NCBI RefSeq assembly: GCF_000002595.2
Contig: NC_057004.1
Coordinates: 975,247-1,039,246 of the forward strand
Reading direction: 5' to 3'
Origin: Chlamydomonas reinhardtii
Taxonomy: Eukaryota; Chlorophyta; Chlorophyceae; Chlamydomonadales; Chlamydomonadaceae
DNA length: 64,000 nucleotides
The stretch's first letter is position 1; every line of letters starts with the position of its first letter. Below the pieces are notes generated by a model. It was not told the origin of the DNA, ran no database searches, and was given only the letters and a program-made list of their open reading frames with translations. The position numbers and the translations under genes were made by a program. This document shows, one piece after another, positions 37,960-48,600 of this stretch.

Positions 37960-40900
37960 CCACGCCCAAGGACAGAGTTAAGGGGACGGGAGTGGCGGGG
38001 ATAAGGGGGGGCGCCAGTGCCCACGCACGCGAGGTGGGTGGTGAGCGCAGCAGGCATGTCGTGGTGCACACAATCCAACTTCCAGGGCAGTGTCGTGCAC
38101 AAGGCCACAGGCCCTCCTAGCTGGCACAACTGTTCTCCCCGCCTCCTCCTCCGTATCCTCCCTCTCTAGTGCCCCTCCCTCTGCTCCCCGCCCCCACCTT
38201 GGACTTGGTGAGGGACTGTATGGTGGCGTGCAACTCCTCGATGTGGCGCTCGTTGGCGGCCTGGCGAGCGGCTGAGGAGGACAGCTGCTCTTGGCATTCC
38301 TGTACAGGGGGAGGAGTGATGAGGGGGTTTGGAGGAGCCCAAGGATGAAAGTCCCCATTCCAAGGGAGGAGCAATCCATGCATTCCAAATCATCCATCCA
38401 TCTGCCCCCTTCCAAAGTGCAGTCCAGCTGTTTCGACTATCCTCTCTCCAGTTACACTCCTGCTCTGCCGCTGCAAAGGGCTGTTTTAGGCGGAGAAAGG
38501 CTTTGCCCGCACGTAGCGTAAAATAAGTTTTGAAGCGGGGCTAAGGAAGGAGGGACGCCCACGGTTGTGAGAGGCGGGGGAAGGGGACAAGTGCGGACGA
38601 AGGCCTGGGGTCAAGGCGTGTCGAACCCCATCGCTAGGCAAGGGCTGAAGGTAGTAAGCGTGTGGCCTCGGTGGGCTATTTGTTAAGTTCCGTTTGGTCA
38701 GGACCGCAAGCCCATATAGGGGTACCGTTCTCCACATGCACTAGTCACTGCCGTCGATACTCGATACTATATTAATCATGTAAGAAGCTCAAGGAGCGGC
38801 GAAATGCGAAGCGTCACGAAGAATTGGCATGTCCGCACTTTTGACCAAAGTGCCTCCTCGCATGCTGTTGAGTGGCATATAATGATCCCGTACTGCTTTA
38901 GATGTATTTGACCTCAATCCGTGGCCCTATCTCGCAAGGAACAGGAACTTTCGTTTTCAGTCCCCATGCGGTCGGCCTGTCCTGTCTTCGACGGCGTAAA
39001 CTCGGTCGGGACACCATATTTTACCAATCCAACTTTCACACCTACTTCCTTCTTGAGCAACGCCTGATTCTATTTCTTTAGTTTCCCTCAAAGCTCCAAG
39101 ACGAGCCCAAGTCACATTGATTGACCGGTCGCCCGGCATCTAAACACTTGCCTTCTTACATGTAACTAGTAGAATTTGTCCTAGTTGCTGTATGATGTTA
39201 GGAATCTTCTAGTCGAGCGTGTTTTGGCGGAGGAGGGTTCTCAACATGCCGAAAGGGAAGCGGGCCGCAGTGGCCAAGCAGCGGTATGAGAAGCAACTGA
39301 AGGAAGCAGGTCAGGAGAACATTCCAGGACTTGTGGGGTTCGCCGCAGTAACGGCTGCCGCGCGCCGTGCTCGCGAGGCGTCCTCCACTGCGGGAGCCGT
39401 GCACGCCAGTCCCGGGCCAGCGGCGCCATCGCAGCAGCAGAATGGCGCTGCATCCGCACAGGTACCTTCCCCGAACACTAGGCCAGCTAAGGTCCGCAGG
39501 GGACCCCTGCAGCCAGCACAGCAGGCGCATAGAGCGACAGGCGCCTGGCGTTTGGCCGCTGCAGCGATGGCCGAAGCTGCGGCGGGACCTGCCGCGGAAG
39601 CCGCCGCAGCAGGGCCTAAGGCAGCCGCTGCCGCAGCGGAGCCTGAGGCAGACGCTGCCGCAGCGGAGTATCAAACAACCATACTAGGTACTGTACGCCC
39701 GTAACGGAAACGGAAACACTCACGGACCTCTACCCCATCTGACCCCATGACCCCCTTCACTTCTTCGCTAGCTTGGCTGTCGCCTTATCCGCCGCCTTCT
39801 TAGCCGGAGCTGCAATGAAGGCTGCAGCCTCGGCGGTGAAGCGGCTGCGTTCAGCGGCCGACTTCGCCTTGGCGTCCTGTGCGGCGCCGGTGTTGCTGCC
39901 CTCAGCCTCAGCCCAGCCCGCTGTGTTGGCTGGGACAGCCTCCCGGAAGGAGCTCTTGGCCTCACCCTCAGAGGCCGCAATCATAGCACTATTAGCCTGG
40001 GAATCCGTAACCCATTGCTGATATGGTGTGGAAGGCCGGCGACCAACGCGCGCGCCGAATGGGGGCTCTGGGGTCCCCGCGCCACTCCCCGCGCCAGCGT
40101 CCGTGCCGGGCTTGGGCGCCATTGAGGAAAAGTCGACCCAGGAGCCGACCCAGACCCTTTTAAAAGTATTAATAGAAAGTGTATGACTTGTAGAGCGATT
40201 CTATTTCTTTTGTTTCCCGAGATAGCGAAGTTTGTCGCAATGGATACTTGAATGTCGCAAAGCTAGTCCCCTGTGGTCGTCTATGGAAATAGAACAGATG
40301 AACTGATTGATAAGTAAAGGTTTCCATCACTCCTGCTCGATAACAAGCCCGGATGCAAAGCCCGGTGACGCAACCGCGACCTCTCAGCGAGAGCACATTT
40401 TGACCTGGGAGTAAGTCATATGTAGCAACTAGTAGCTACTCAATCAAATGCAATTACATGCGCTACAAAATCTGGAATTCTGCCCGAAAAGCGCGAGGAC
40501 GGTACGGCGCCCCCTCCCCCGGTTCGCTTGCGGTCCTGACGTTTGGTGTAGAATCGTGTCAGTAGGCAGTGAGAGACTCGTTAGTGCACGGCACGCTAGT
40601 TTTGTGTTTCCCGCCCACCCACCCCTCGTTCTCCTGACCACAGTGTTATGTTGAAGGCTGACAGTGGGGGCACTGATGGCGACGCTATTATAGTTTGACT
40701 TGTCTGGTTTGCCAGAGGACGTGTCCGGGGGGTAGTTTCTGCCCGGCGCAAGGTAGGCGCGGCGGGGCAGACCTGGTTTAGAAGGGCGGCGTTCGGTGGG
40801 CGCCGCCGGGCCGGCCGTGGGGAGATGGATCCCGAATCCTCACCCGCACGGGTACGGCCCGCAATCCCCCATATCTGTTTTGCTACTCCCTGGACATAGC

Positions 40901-43900
40901 ATGAGTAGGTTTGCGAACGGACGCCGAAGGCGGTAACATTGCTGAGAGAGACAGCACCGAGTGCAAGACGATGCGGTGTAATTGTGTGGGTGTGTTACAT
41001 GGGCTCCGACTCTCCGCAGCCCATCAGCTCAAACTGTTTGCTGTCTGCTTGGGGTATGGGCGTCAGCTGCACCCTATGGGACCTCGCCAACCTGCCTGAA
41101 CCCTGTCCCATCACACTCCCACCCACCCACCCACCCACCCACCCACCCACCCACCCACCCACCCAACCCACCCACCTTGATCTCTGCTGTGAGTCTCTCA
41201 TTGGCCAGGGCCATGGTGGCTCCCTCCGCCCGCAGCCGCGCCGCATCCAGACCCAGCTGCTCTTCACGCACCGCGCCCCGGTTGGTGGCAGCCTCCATCT
41301 GAGCTGCAGCCTGCACACCAGGTCATTTGTGCGAGTGTGTATACGGTATGTGAAGCGGTATTAAATTGCTTTTGAGTGCAGCCTGCTGCCAGTCACCGAG
41401 CCGACACGCAGCCGTTATGTGTCCCTTTAAACACACGCACCTGCATGCGCAGGCGCCGCTCGCTGTCGGTGCTGGCTGCCGCATCCTCTGCGCGCTCCGC
41501 ATTCGCCGCCGCCTCGGCCCGCGCCGCCGCCAATCCCATCTGCACACACAGCAACGTGCATAGGCAGGGCTGTAGCGCAAACACGTCCACGACTGCGCCA
41601 CCGCATGCATGGCATGACCGGAGCCCCAGAAACAGGCCCGCTACTCGGCGCGGCGCGGCGCGGTCTCAGCGAAGGAAGGTGCGCTGGAGGCAGCCCCCTG
41701 CACCACCCCACGCAGGCTCCTCGCACTCACCGACAGGTCCTGATTGTTCCGGGCCAGCCGCTCCACCTCCTCACGCAGGGCAGCAGCGTCACGCTCGCTG
41801 TGGGGTGTTGCAGGGAGAGGGCGGCGTGAATGAGGTAGGGATATTTCAGGTAGCGCGAGAATTGCTGGGGCTGGGGCTGGCACCAGGCCGACAGGCGTGC
41901 CGGAAGCAAAAATAACGCATGCAATACCATGCGGCGCCGGGGATTGTGTGTGAAACACACACACGCACACATCCACACACACTCTCTCTAACCACCCACC
42001 CCGTTACGCCCACCCCGTCTAAGCCCCTCCACCGCCACGCCACAAACTCACAGCGAGCCCTCCCGCAGCTTGCTTCCCTCCAGGCTGGCCTCAAGCGCCC
42101 CTGCCCGGCTCTGTAGTCGAAGCAAGTCAACCTCGTGGTCGCGGGCGGACTGCGCGGCCCGGGCCTGAGGGCCGTGGGGGGTTGGGGAGGAGGTGGGGTG
42201 TGTCAGGTAGGGGTGCGCAGGTGCACACATGCAAAGAAAGGACGTGTATGTAGTAGCATTTGGACCTGGCGGCAACCTGTGCTGGTGTACACACTGCCAT
42301 GTGTTGAAGCTGGCTGTTGTGAACCTATCCTGCCAAGTACGGCTCACGTGGCCAAAGCCCGGTCCACCCAGTTCCTGGCTCCTACCCCGCACACGAGGGC
42401 CGCACGTGACCGCTGCACCCACTGCTCACCTCTTGCTCCAGCACCTGCTTCTGCAGCCCAGCCACCTGCGCCTCCAGAGCTGCCTCACGAGCCGCGTGCA
42501 CCGCTCGGCCCTGTGTGACGCAAAGGGAGGGGACAAGCGGCAGGTGTGTGCGCGGTAAGGGGGCGTTGTGAAGGACAGAGAGCGCGAGCATGCAAGAAGT
42601 CCTGACGTCACAGGCGCCGCCGGCCTTCTCCGCCGCTATTTCCTCATGCACCCGCACCCGCACACCTGCTCCGCCGCCGCCTCAGACGCCTCCACCACAG
42701 ATCTGATCTCACTGCGCAGCGACTCAATCTGCGAGTGTGTAATGGCCAGACACAAGTTTTAGGCTAGAGAGACACCCGCCACAGCCGCTGGCATCCACTG
42801 CAGATGCTTGTAGGCGGCGTGCTGCCCAGCCGCGTTAAGGCATGTGACTCGCGACGGCATGCGGCACGCCCCAACCCCAACTCCAACCCCTCCACGCCCG
42901 CATGCGACGCACACCTGTGCCTTGTTGCTCCGGTCCGCTGCGGCCGTTTTGTCCTTGAGGGCCCTGATCTTACTGGCCAGCTCGTCACAGCGGTCGTCAG
43001 CTGCGCGCCGCGCCGCCAGCACCTAACGCACACACATGTTTCTTTATCACACAGGCGCAACGACACAGCCGCGTCCAGCCAGGAGGTATCGAGGTGTTGA
43101 TGTTGGCGTTGGTGTGTCAACCCTCGGGAGCAGCGCAAACACCTGGAGCTGGAGCATGATGCAGCCACGCATTTAACATGTACCGCGTGAGGCAGCCGGT
43201 GGAATCGTGGTGCGCTTGGCGGCACTTTCCTGTTGCCCATTTTTAAGCCCGCTGCAGGCCGTCGCCCAGCCCATGCCCAGCCCATGCCCAGCCCATGCCC
43301 AGCCCGCCCATCCCGTTTGGCACGGCCCACACGCGGCCCCACCCAGCCCCCACCCGGTCCGGCCAAGCCCACCTCCTCCAGGTGCGCATTGGTGCGGCGC
43401 ATCTGACTCTGCAGCTCATCTAAATCAATCTGTGTGCGGTTAGGGATGTGGGTGGCAAATTGATTGCGCGGTTGGCGGTGTGGGAAAATGCATAGGTGAC
43501 GGCGTAGGTGGTCTACTGGTCACGTCCGCAGCGGGCACACTGGAGGCGCGCAGCCGCAAACCATGGCCGCCGTTTGCATGCCTGGCGATACGCACGGCAC
43601 CCTGCACCCGCGCACACCTGTGTGGCCGCCGCCCTGCCGTGTGCGTCCGCCGCCTCGCGCCTGGCCCCCAGCAGCGCCTCCTCCGCCGCCACACGGGCGC
43701 CCACCAGCCGCTCCAGCTCGCCATGCAGGTGAACCACCTGCGTGTGGGGGCGGAGGCGGAGGGTGAGGGGTTGTGTGTGGAGATGGGTCGAGTGGAGGGG
43801 AAGGGTGGGGTTTGGGTTGACCTCCATCTCCCTCATCTGTCCGCATTGGGATTCCATCCCCTTCAACTCTGCCCGCTCTCCTTAGCCCTTGCCCTTGCAC

Positions 43901-45924
43901 TTTACCTCTCGGCCCCAAGAACGCGCGCACCTGCTGCTCCAGCGCGTTCACCCGCCGGCCGCTGTCCGCCAACTGCCCCACCAGCGCGGCACTCTCCTCC
44001 TGGCTCTGCGGTGGTGAGTGATGGTAGGGGTGGAGGTGGAGGGGGTGGTGTCGGCGGTGGCGCATGGCAGTACAGAACGACACTGGTATTCGGGCCCACC
44101 CTACCAAAGTAGAATCACGCCCCGCACAGACAGCACCGGTGCCGCCCGTTTGGGAGAAGCATAAACGGTGCCGCCCATATGGGGAAGGCTTTGACTTCCC
44201 CCTGACTTGATCCCCACCTTGGCCAGTGACTGCAGCAGCTGCGCCTGGCCGTCATAGCCATAGCCGCTGAAGTCAGGCAGCTCCGAGCGCAGGCCCAGAG
44301 CCTGACAGGCAGGCGCGACAGCGGGTTGGGCGGCTTGAGGCGATACGATTACCGAAGTGCGCGAGGGGGACGTGCGGGCGTGTGTGTGGTTTCGTTGATG
44401 GTCGCGAGCCCCCGTAGTCATCCGCTTCACCACGGTACGTAGGCTGCCAAGCCCCAACCCCCTTTCCCAGTCTTTCCCCTTGTTGCCCCCACCTTTTTGA
44501 GCACTACCACCTCGGCCGACTGCTGCCGCGTGGCCTCTTCCGCCAGCAGCAGCCGTGTCTGGGCCTCGTGCAGCTGCGCCGTCAGCTCCGTCACCTGCGG
44601 CATTGCCACGTGCGATGTGCCGTGCACGTGGGTTGTGGGTTGCGGAACGGGGACGCGCAATATGGTTGGGAGGCGCGGGTGCGTGTCCATCTGTTGCCTG
44701 CGGGTGTGCCCGGCCCGGCCATGCTAGGAGTGGTGCTGCCTCGCTGCTTGACACGCCCTCTCCAGGAGGCACACACGCCCGGGCGCATCCCCCACCGTTC
44801 AAGCTGCATGTCCCGTCTTACAAACACGGACACATACGAGCACACACGTACTGTTGCCTGCTTGCGCATTCGCATGCACAGTGCTGACCCTTTCTTCTTG
44901 TTCGTTCCTAACCCAGCATTCGTACACACCTTGCGCTTGCTGCGCTGCAGCTTGGCTGTGAGCTCCGGCACTTCGCCGCCGCTGAGCGACAGCTTGGCGC
45001 CCAGCTTGCGGCTCAGGTCGCGGCTCTCCTCCGCCACCGCCTGCAGAGGCCAGGATCCCACACGACTGCACATTCATGCCAACGCAGGCTGTATGCCACG
45101 CCGAGCATGGCAAGGACCTGGGTCTCGGCTTCTTTGAGACAACATCCCTCCGTGCCACACTCCTTGCCCCCCTCCCCTACGCAGACCTGTGGACGGACCT
45201 ATTCGTCGGACTCGGGCCTTTAAGCCTGCGCCTGCATCTTCGTGCCTCTTGTTTTCTATTGGTAATGGTCAAAGCAAACCCCTCCGGCCCCACCCCATCG
45301 GTTCTCCACCCACCGCCAGCTCCGACTTCTCCTGGCCCAGCTTGGCAAGCAGTCGGCGCGTCGCCTCCAGCTGCCGGTCCTTAGTTGACAGCTCGCCGCG
45401 CGCCTCCTTCAGCTTTTCCCGGAAGTCACCTATCTTCTCCTCGGCGCGCCGATATTGCTGGTCCAGGCGCTGGTGCGGCATAGCCAAGGAGGCGGCAAGA
45501 GATTTTGGCAAGGGCAGGGCAGAGGCAGGGCACCAGACCGCGCAGACGTCCAAACTACAACATGATATATTGACCTATGCGGGGGTGAGCCCCAGCTCTG
45601 TGCCTGGTCCACGTCTCCAGGCCCCTGGTGAAGCGCAGCCTGCGGCCCGCCGGCATCGTGGGTGTGTGCGCTACAGGGGTTTAGGGACCAGGGGCCCACC
45701 GAGCCACGCACATCGAGGCCGGAGGGCCCAAACTCAAGCGCTCAAGCTGGCCCCATATAACATATCGACATAAACTCATTCCGAGCCACACCATAATTGC
45801 AGTGGGCGTTTAATTCTGTGGGTCGCCGCTTGTCGGCATGGGGTCGCGTTGACCTCGCCGAAATGCTTCGGCTCACCTCGAATGAACGCTTTAACAGAAA
45901 TAGCTCGGATTCCATGGCAGCCAT
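37226..45924 (-). CDS. long coiled-coil protein, about 660 aa
   Basis: Eighteen exons were assembled: 45924-45877, 45469-45314, 45040-44930, 44594-44493, 44301-44218, 44005-43931, 43737-43618, 43429-43373, 43022-42915, 42728-42666, 42510-42430, 42164-42052, 41797-41731, 41539-41441, 41310-41176, 38299-38198, 37872-37813, 37633-37226. They give 662 aa from MAAMESELFLLKRSFERLDQ to VYDSDDE. Almost all of it except the last exon is heptad-like, charged and Ala/Leu/Glu/Arg-rich. The final exon has Ala and Ser runs, then a Gly/Ser/Tyr-rich tail with an acidic end. All introns are phase 0 except the one after exon 12. I do not recognise the family; structural roles in cilia, centrosomes or Golgi are common for such proteins but nothing here decides. 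Extra exons may hide in the 2.9-kb intron at 38300-41175. Divergent from MMAB. Confidence 0.75.
37914..37957 (+). repeat. (GT)n in the coiled-coil gene intron before exon 17
   Basis: On the sense (minus) strand it reads (AC)n and lies about 40 bases upstream of the exon 17 acceptor. Confidence 0.95.
38777..39162. repeat. segment bounded by an 11-bp inverted repeat
   Basis: CATGTAAGAAG at 38777-38787 is exactly inverted as CTTCTTACATG at 39152-39162, bounding 386 bp. No clear target-site duplication was seen. It could be a small MITE or chance. The right arm directly abuts the 9-bp repeat at 39164. Confidence 0.3.
39246..39704 (+). CDS. basic Ala-rich small protein in intron, 152 aa
   Basis: A single-exon ORF from ATG 39246 (AACATGCCG), with an earlier in-frame ATG at 39219. 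It opens with a lysine/arginine-rich stretch (MPKGKRAAVAKQRYEKQLKE), a possible nuclear-localisation or nucleic-acid-binding segment. A helical piece follows (NIPGLVGFAAVTAAARRARE), then Ala-rich low complexity. No family is recognised. It lies antisense to the host coiled-coil gene and converges on the ORF at 39757-40122. The pairing of two small Ala-rich basic ORFs inside one intron, bracketed by a direct repeat, suggests they travelled together. Confidence 0.4.
   Translation: MPKGKRAAVAKQRYEKQLKEAGQENIPGLVGFAAVTAAARRAREASSTAGAVHASPGPAAPSQQQNGAASAQVPSPNTRPAKVRRGPLQPAQQAHRATGAWRLAAAAMAEAAAGPAAEAAAAGPKAAAAAAEPEADAAAAEYQTTILGTVRP
39757..40122 (-). CDS. Ala-rich small protein in intron, 121 aa
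   Basis: A single-exon ORF from ATG 40122. It opens MAPKPGTDAGAGSGAGTPEP, has a central ordinary-looking segment (RRPSTPYQQWVTDSQANSAM) and ends in a Lys/Ala helix (AKKAADKATAKLAKK) reminiscent of histone H1-like tails. No family is recognised. It has the same orientation as the host coiled-coil gene but lies in its intron with no splice link. It converges on the ORF at 39246-39704. Confidence 0.4.
   Translation of the reverse strand: MAPKPGTDAGAGSGAGTPEPPFGARVGRRPSTPYQQWVTDSQANSAMIAASEGEAKSSFREAVPANTAGWAEAEGSNTGAAQDAKAKSAAERSRFTAEAAAFIAAPAKKAADKATAKLAKK
41118..41165 (-). repeat. (GGGT)n after coiled-coil exon 15
   Basis: ACCC repeats on the plus strand are GGGT on the gene's sense strand, starting about 10 bases after the 5' splice site of exon 15 (AAG then GTGGGTTGGGTGGGTGG). 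Confidence 0.95.
43264..43308. repeat. short tandem repeat CCCAGCCCATG
   Basis: About four copies of an 11-bp unit in the intron between coiled-coil exons 8 and 9. Confidence 0.85.
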
Positions 45925-46556
45925 CCCGCCTTTTGATGGCAATGCTTCAAACGGAGCTTGAGACAGTTGACCGTTCCCGTTCCCGGACTTGCTATACAAG
46001 TGCCGCAGTTATGATACTGGAGTTGCTATTGTATCATATGGTTGCTATAGCAGGTAAGACAGGCGAAAGGTGGAGATATCAAAGACAGCCAAAAGAAGTC
46101 TTTGACTATCGACGAGGGGCGGTTCCTGCCCACAAGTTGAATTGGTTAATATCGTGCTTCTAAAACACAATCTGGAGCAGTCAACCTGAGCTTTGGCGAG
46201 TCTAGCGACATTTGCTGCAATTTCGCGTCATGACATGGGCGCGATGAGGCGGGGTTTTCTCACAGGAGCCGGCGCCACACCTGACATCCTTAGCAACACT
46301 GTCCATGCCCAATCATTCCAAAACGAAGAGAACCGCTCTATCCTAAAGACATTTGCATAGCGCCACTTGCAATCTTGTGTTGCGCTGCGGTTTTCTAATA
46401 GCTACCCACGTAATCTAGCCACACAAAGCGCTTCTTAGGCTTCAGTGCACATAACCTAGCTCAAGGGCGGTCGCAGGGCTCAGACACGCAAGGACTGCAC
46501 ACGCACGCCAGGCGCACGTACGCCTCACGCACCTTGCAGCTCTCTTGCCCGCCGCC
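45925..46556. promoter_or_regulatory. divergent interval, coiled-coil gene and MMAB
   Basis: 632 bp between opposing start codons. It is less GC-rich than its neighbours. It contains ATGs at about 46230-46250 that could open a short upstream exon, but no splice link to MMAB was found. Confidence 0.4.
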
Positions 46557-48600
46557 ATGAAGATCTACACGCGATCTGGGGATGCGGGTCAGGCCTCACT
46601 GTTCAATGGCGAGCGGCTGTACAAGGACGACGACGTGTTTCAGGCGCTTGGCGACGTGGACGAGCTGAACTCGGCGCTGGGGGTGGCGTCGGCTTTCATC
46701 ACAAACACAAAAATGCTGGAGCAGGCAAGAGGGGCTCGGGCGCATGCAGCTGTGTTTAGCAGCGATTATGCGGCGCAGTTTTGTGCAGCGTCTTGGAGAT
46801 CCTCTGTAATCAAACCCGCACCTATGGCGACCAAGGATACCGTGTCAGGCCGTACCGGCTGGACAGCCCCGTACCTGCACGGCCATGTTTCCTCACCACC
46901 AAACAACCCAATACCCGCCAGCAACCCTCTCAACTCTTGCACCGCCTGTGCCGCCGCCGCCGCCGCCCTCCTCGTGCTCTGCCTCCTGCCTCTCCCTCCC
47001 TCCACCCAGCTGGAGACAATCCAGTCGCGGCTGATCGACGTGGGCAGTGCGGTGGCCACCCCCCTACCCACCAGCGATGAGGACAAGCTGCAGCGCACGC
47101 ACTTCGCGGGGAAGGAGCACACCGAGCAACTGGAGGTGGGAGCCGGTCTGAGGAAAGGGCTCAGGGGGTGGGGTTTTGACATGGGGATGGATGCGGGCGC
47201 GGCACACAGGAATTGCCGGGAGTCTTGCAGGGACACATGGGTGTACGTACTGTGGTGGCACCCAAGCATAGCAAGAGCAATGCGTGAGGCACAAGCAGCA
47301 TGTGTGTCCTTGCCGGCTTTGACCTTGCTTCCTTCCCTTGTGTTCCTTTTACACAGGCCTGGATTGACGCCATGGATGAGGACCTGCCCAAGCTCACCAA
47401 GTTCATACTGCCCTCGGGCGGCCAGGCGGCCGCGTGCCTGCATCACGCTCGATCAGTGAGTACAACAGAGACGGGACGGAGAAGGGGGATTGTACGCTGT
47501 TAGCTGGTGGATTTGGTTGATGGGTTGATGGCTAGGTGGCGCTTAGAAGAGTGAAGGAGATTGAAGGGGCGGTGCGGCAGGTGGCACCAGGCGTGGGGCT
47601 GCGGGGTTTCGTGGCGTAGGGGGGTCCAAAGGATGGGAAGGGGGTGGCAACTGGCCGCGAAGGCTATGACGGATAAGAGAGAACAGTGACATGCGCATTC
47701 AAGGTTCGCGATGGGTAATGACCTTGCATCTCCTGTTGTCTATGTGCATCTGCCAACTGGTGCTGTGTGCCCTGCACGCTCTGATCACCCCGGGGCTGCG
47801 GCAGATTGACCCCGGGGCTGTGGGGATCACCGCTATGTGATGAAACCGCTATGGTGCACACCGCTCCTTTTCATGTGTGTGCCCTTGTGTCTGATTTCGT
47901 GCAGGTGTGCCGGAGAGCTGAGCGCAGTGTTGTGGTGCTGTCGCGGAGGCAGGCAGTCAGCAGTGAGGTGAGCGAGGCAAGGGGGGCAAGTGGAGTGGAT
48001 CCACCTAGTTCTGAGCGGTCAGGGATGGGGTGGAGCGTGCCGGGTTTGATATTGTGCGCGAGGACGCAGAGCGCGTCACGACTGGTGGCAAAGTGTCCGG
48101 CTGCTGTGGTATCTGGTGCGGGCGCTGGGGCTCGGGCTGATGTTCAACGCAACAGCTCGGCGCAGTACCGCCACACGCACTTGGCGCATATAGCGGCCCT
48201 GTCCCACCTGTCACTCACCTTTGCCCTCCGCGTGCGCCTCCGCCTCCGCTCCCCCGTCAGGTCAACATGTACGTCAACCGACTGAGCGACTACCTGTTCA
48301 CGGCCGCACGACACGCGGTGAGAGCCGGTCATGAGAACGCGTGGGTTTGCACTTGTGTCGGGCAATGGCCGTGGGCAAAGGCCCTGTCGCCATGTTGCAT
48401 GACCCGTTAACACAGCTTGGGAGGGGCATAGTATCAGAAGTGCGGGTTGGCTCCTGGAAGCACGCCAGAATCATCAGTGTGCGCTGTGTGCACCAGCATG
48501 CATTGTTAATATTGTGCTCTTAATCGTGCTGGTGGCATTCGTTGCGCAGGCCATGACGCAAGGGGCTGTGGAGAAGGTCTACCAAAAGGCGCGCAGCTGA
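46557..48600 (+). CDS. MMAB: corrinoid (cob(I)alamin) adenosyltransferase
   Basis: Six exons (46557-46724, 47010-47135, 47357-47455, 47905-47967, 48261-48317, 48550-48600) give 187 aa. Family signatures are clear: the ATP-binding N-terminus KIYTRSGDAGQASLFNGER, then FQALGDVDELNSALG, RLIDVGSAVATP, FILPSGGQAAACLHHARS, VCRRAERSVVVLSR and YVNRLSDYLFTAARHA. The enzyme is PduO-type: it transfers adenosyl from ATP to cob(I)alamin, making the cofactor of methylmalonyl-CoA mutase, normally in mitochondria. Intron 1 begins with GC (CAG then GCAAGA), a GC-AG intron; all others are GT-AG. The model starts directly at the catalytic domain with no visible mitochondrial presequence, so an upstream coding exon may be missing. 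Divergent from the coiled-coil gene. Confidence 0.93.

Larger units (their letters stand above)
39164..40435. mobile_element. candidate insertion with 9-bp direct repeats and two convergent ORFs
   Basis: AACTAGTAG occurs at 39164-39172 and again at 40427-40435, bracketing about 1.25 kb inside the largest intron of the coiled-coil gene. The bracketed DNA holds a plus ORF (39246-39704) and a minus ORF (39757-40122) that converge with 52 bp between. A 9-bp target duplication is typical of Mutator-like DNA transposons, but no matching terminal inverted repeats and no transposase were found. It may be a non-autonomous element, a transduced gene pair or chance. Confidence 0.35.

Noticed and set aside
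39757-40122. Alanine/lysine ORF as a linker histone H1
   Set aside because: It has the tail composition only. No winged-helix globular domain is present.
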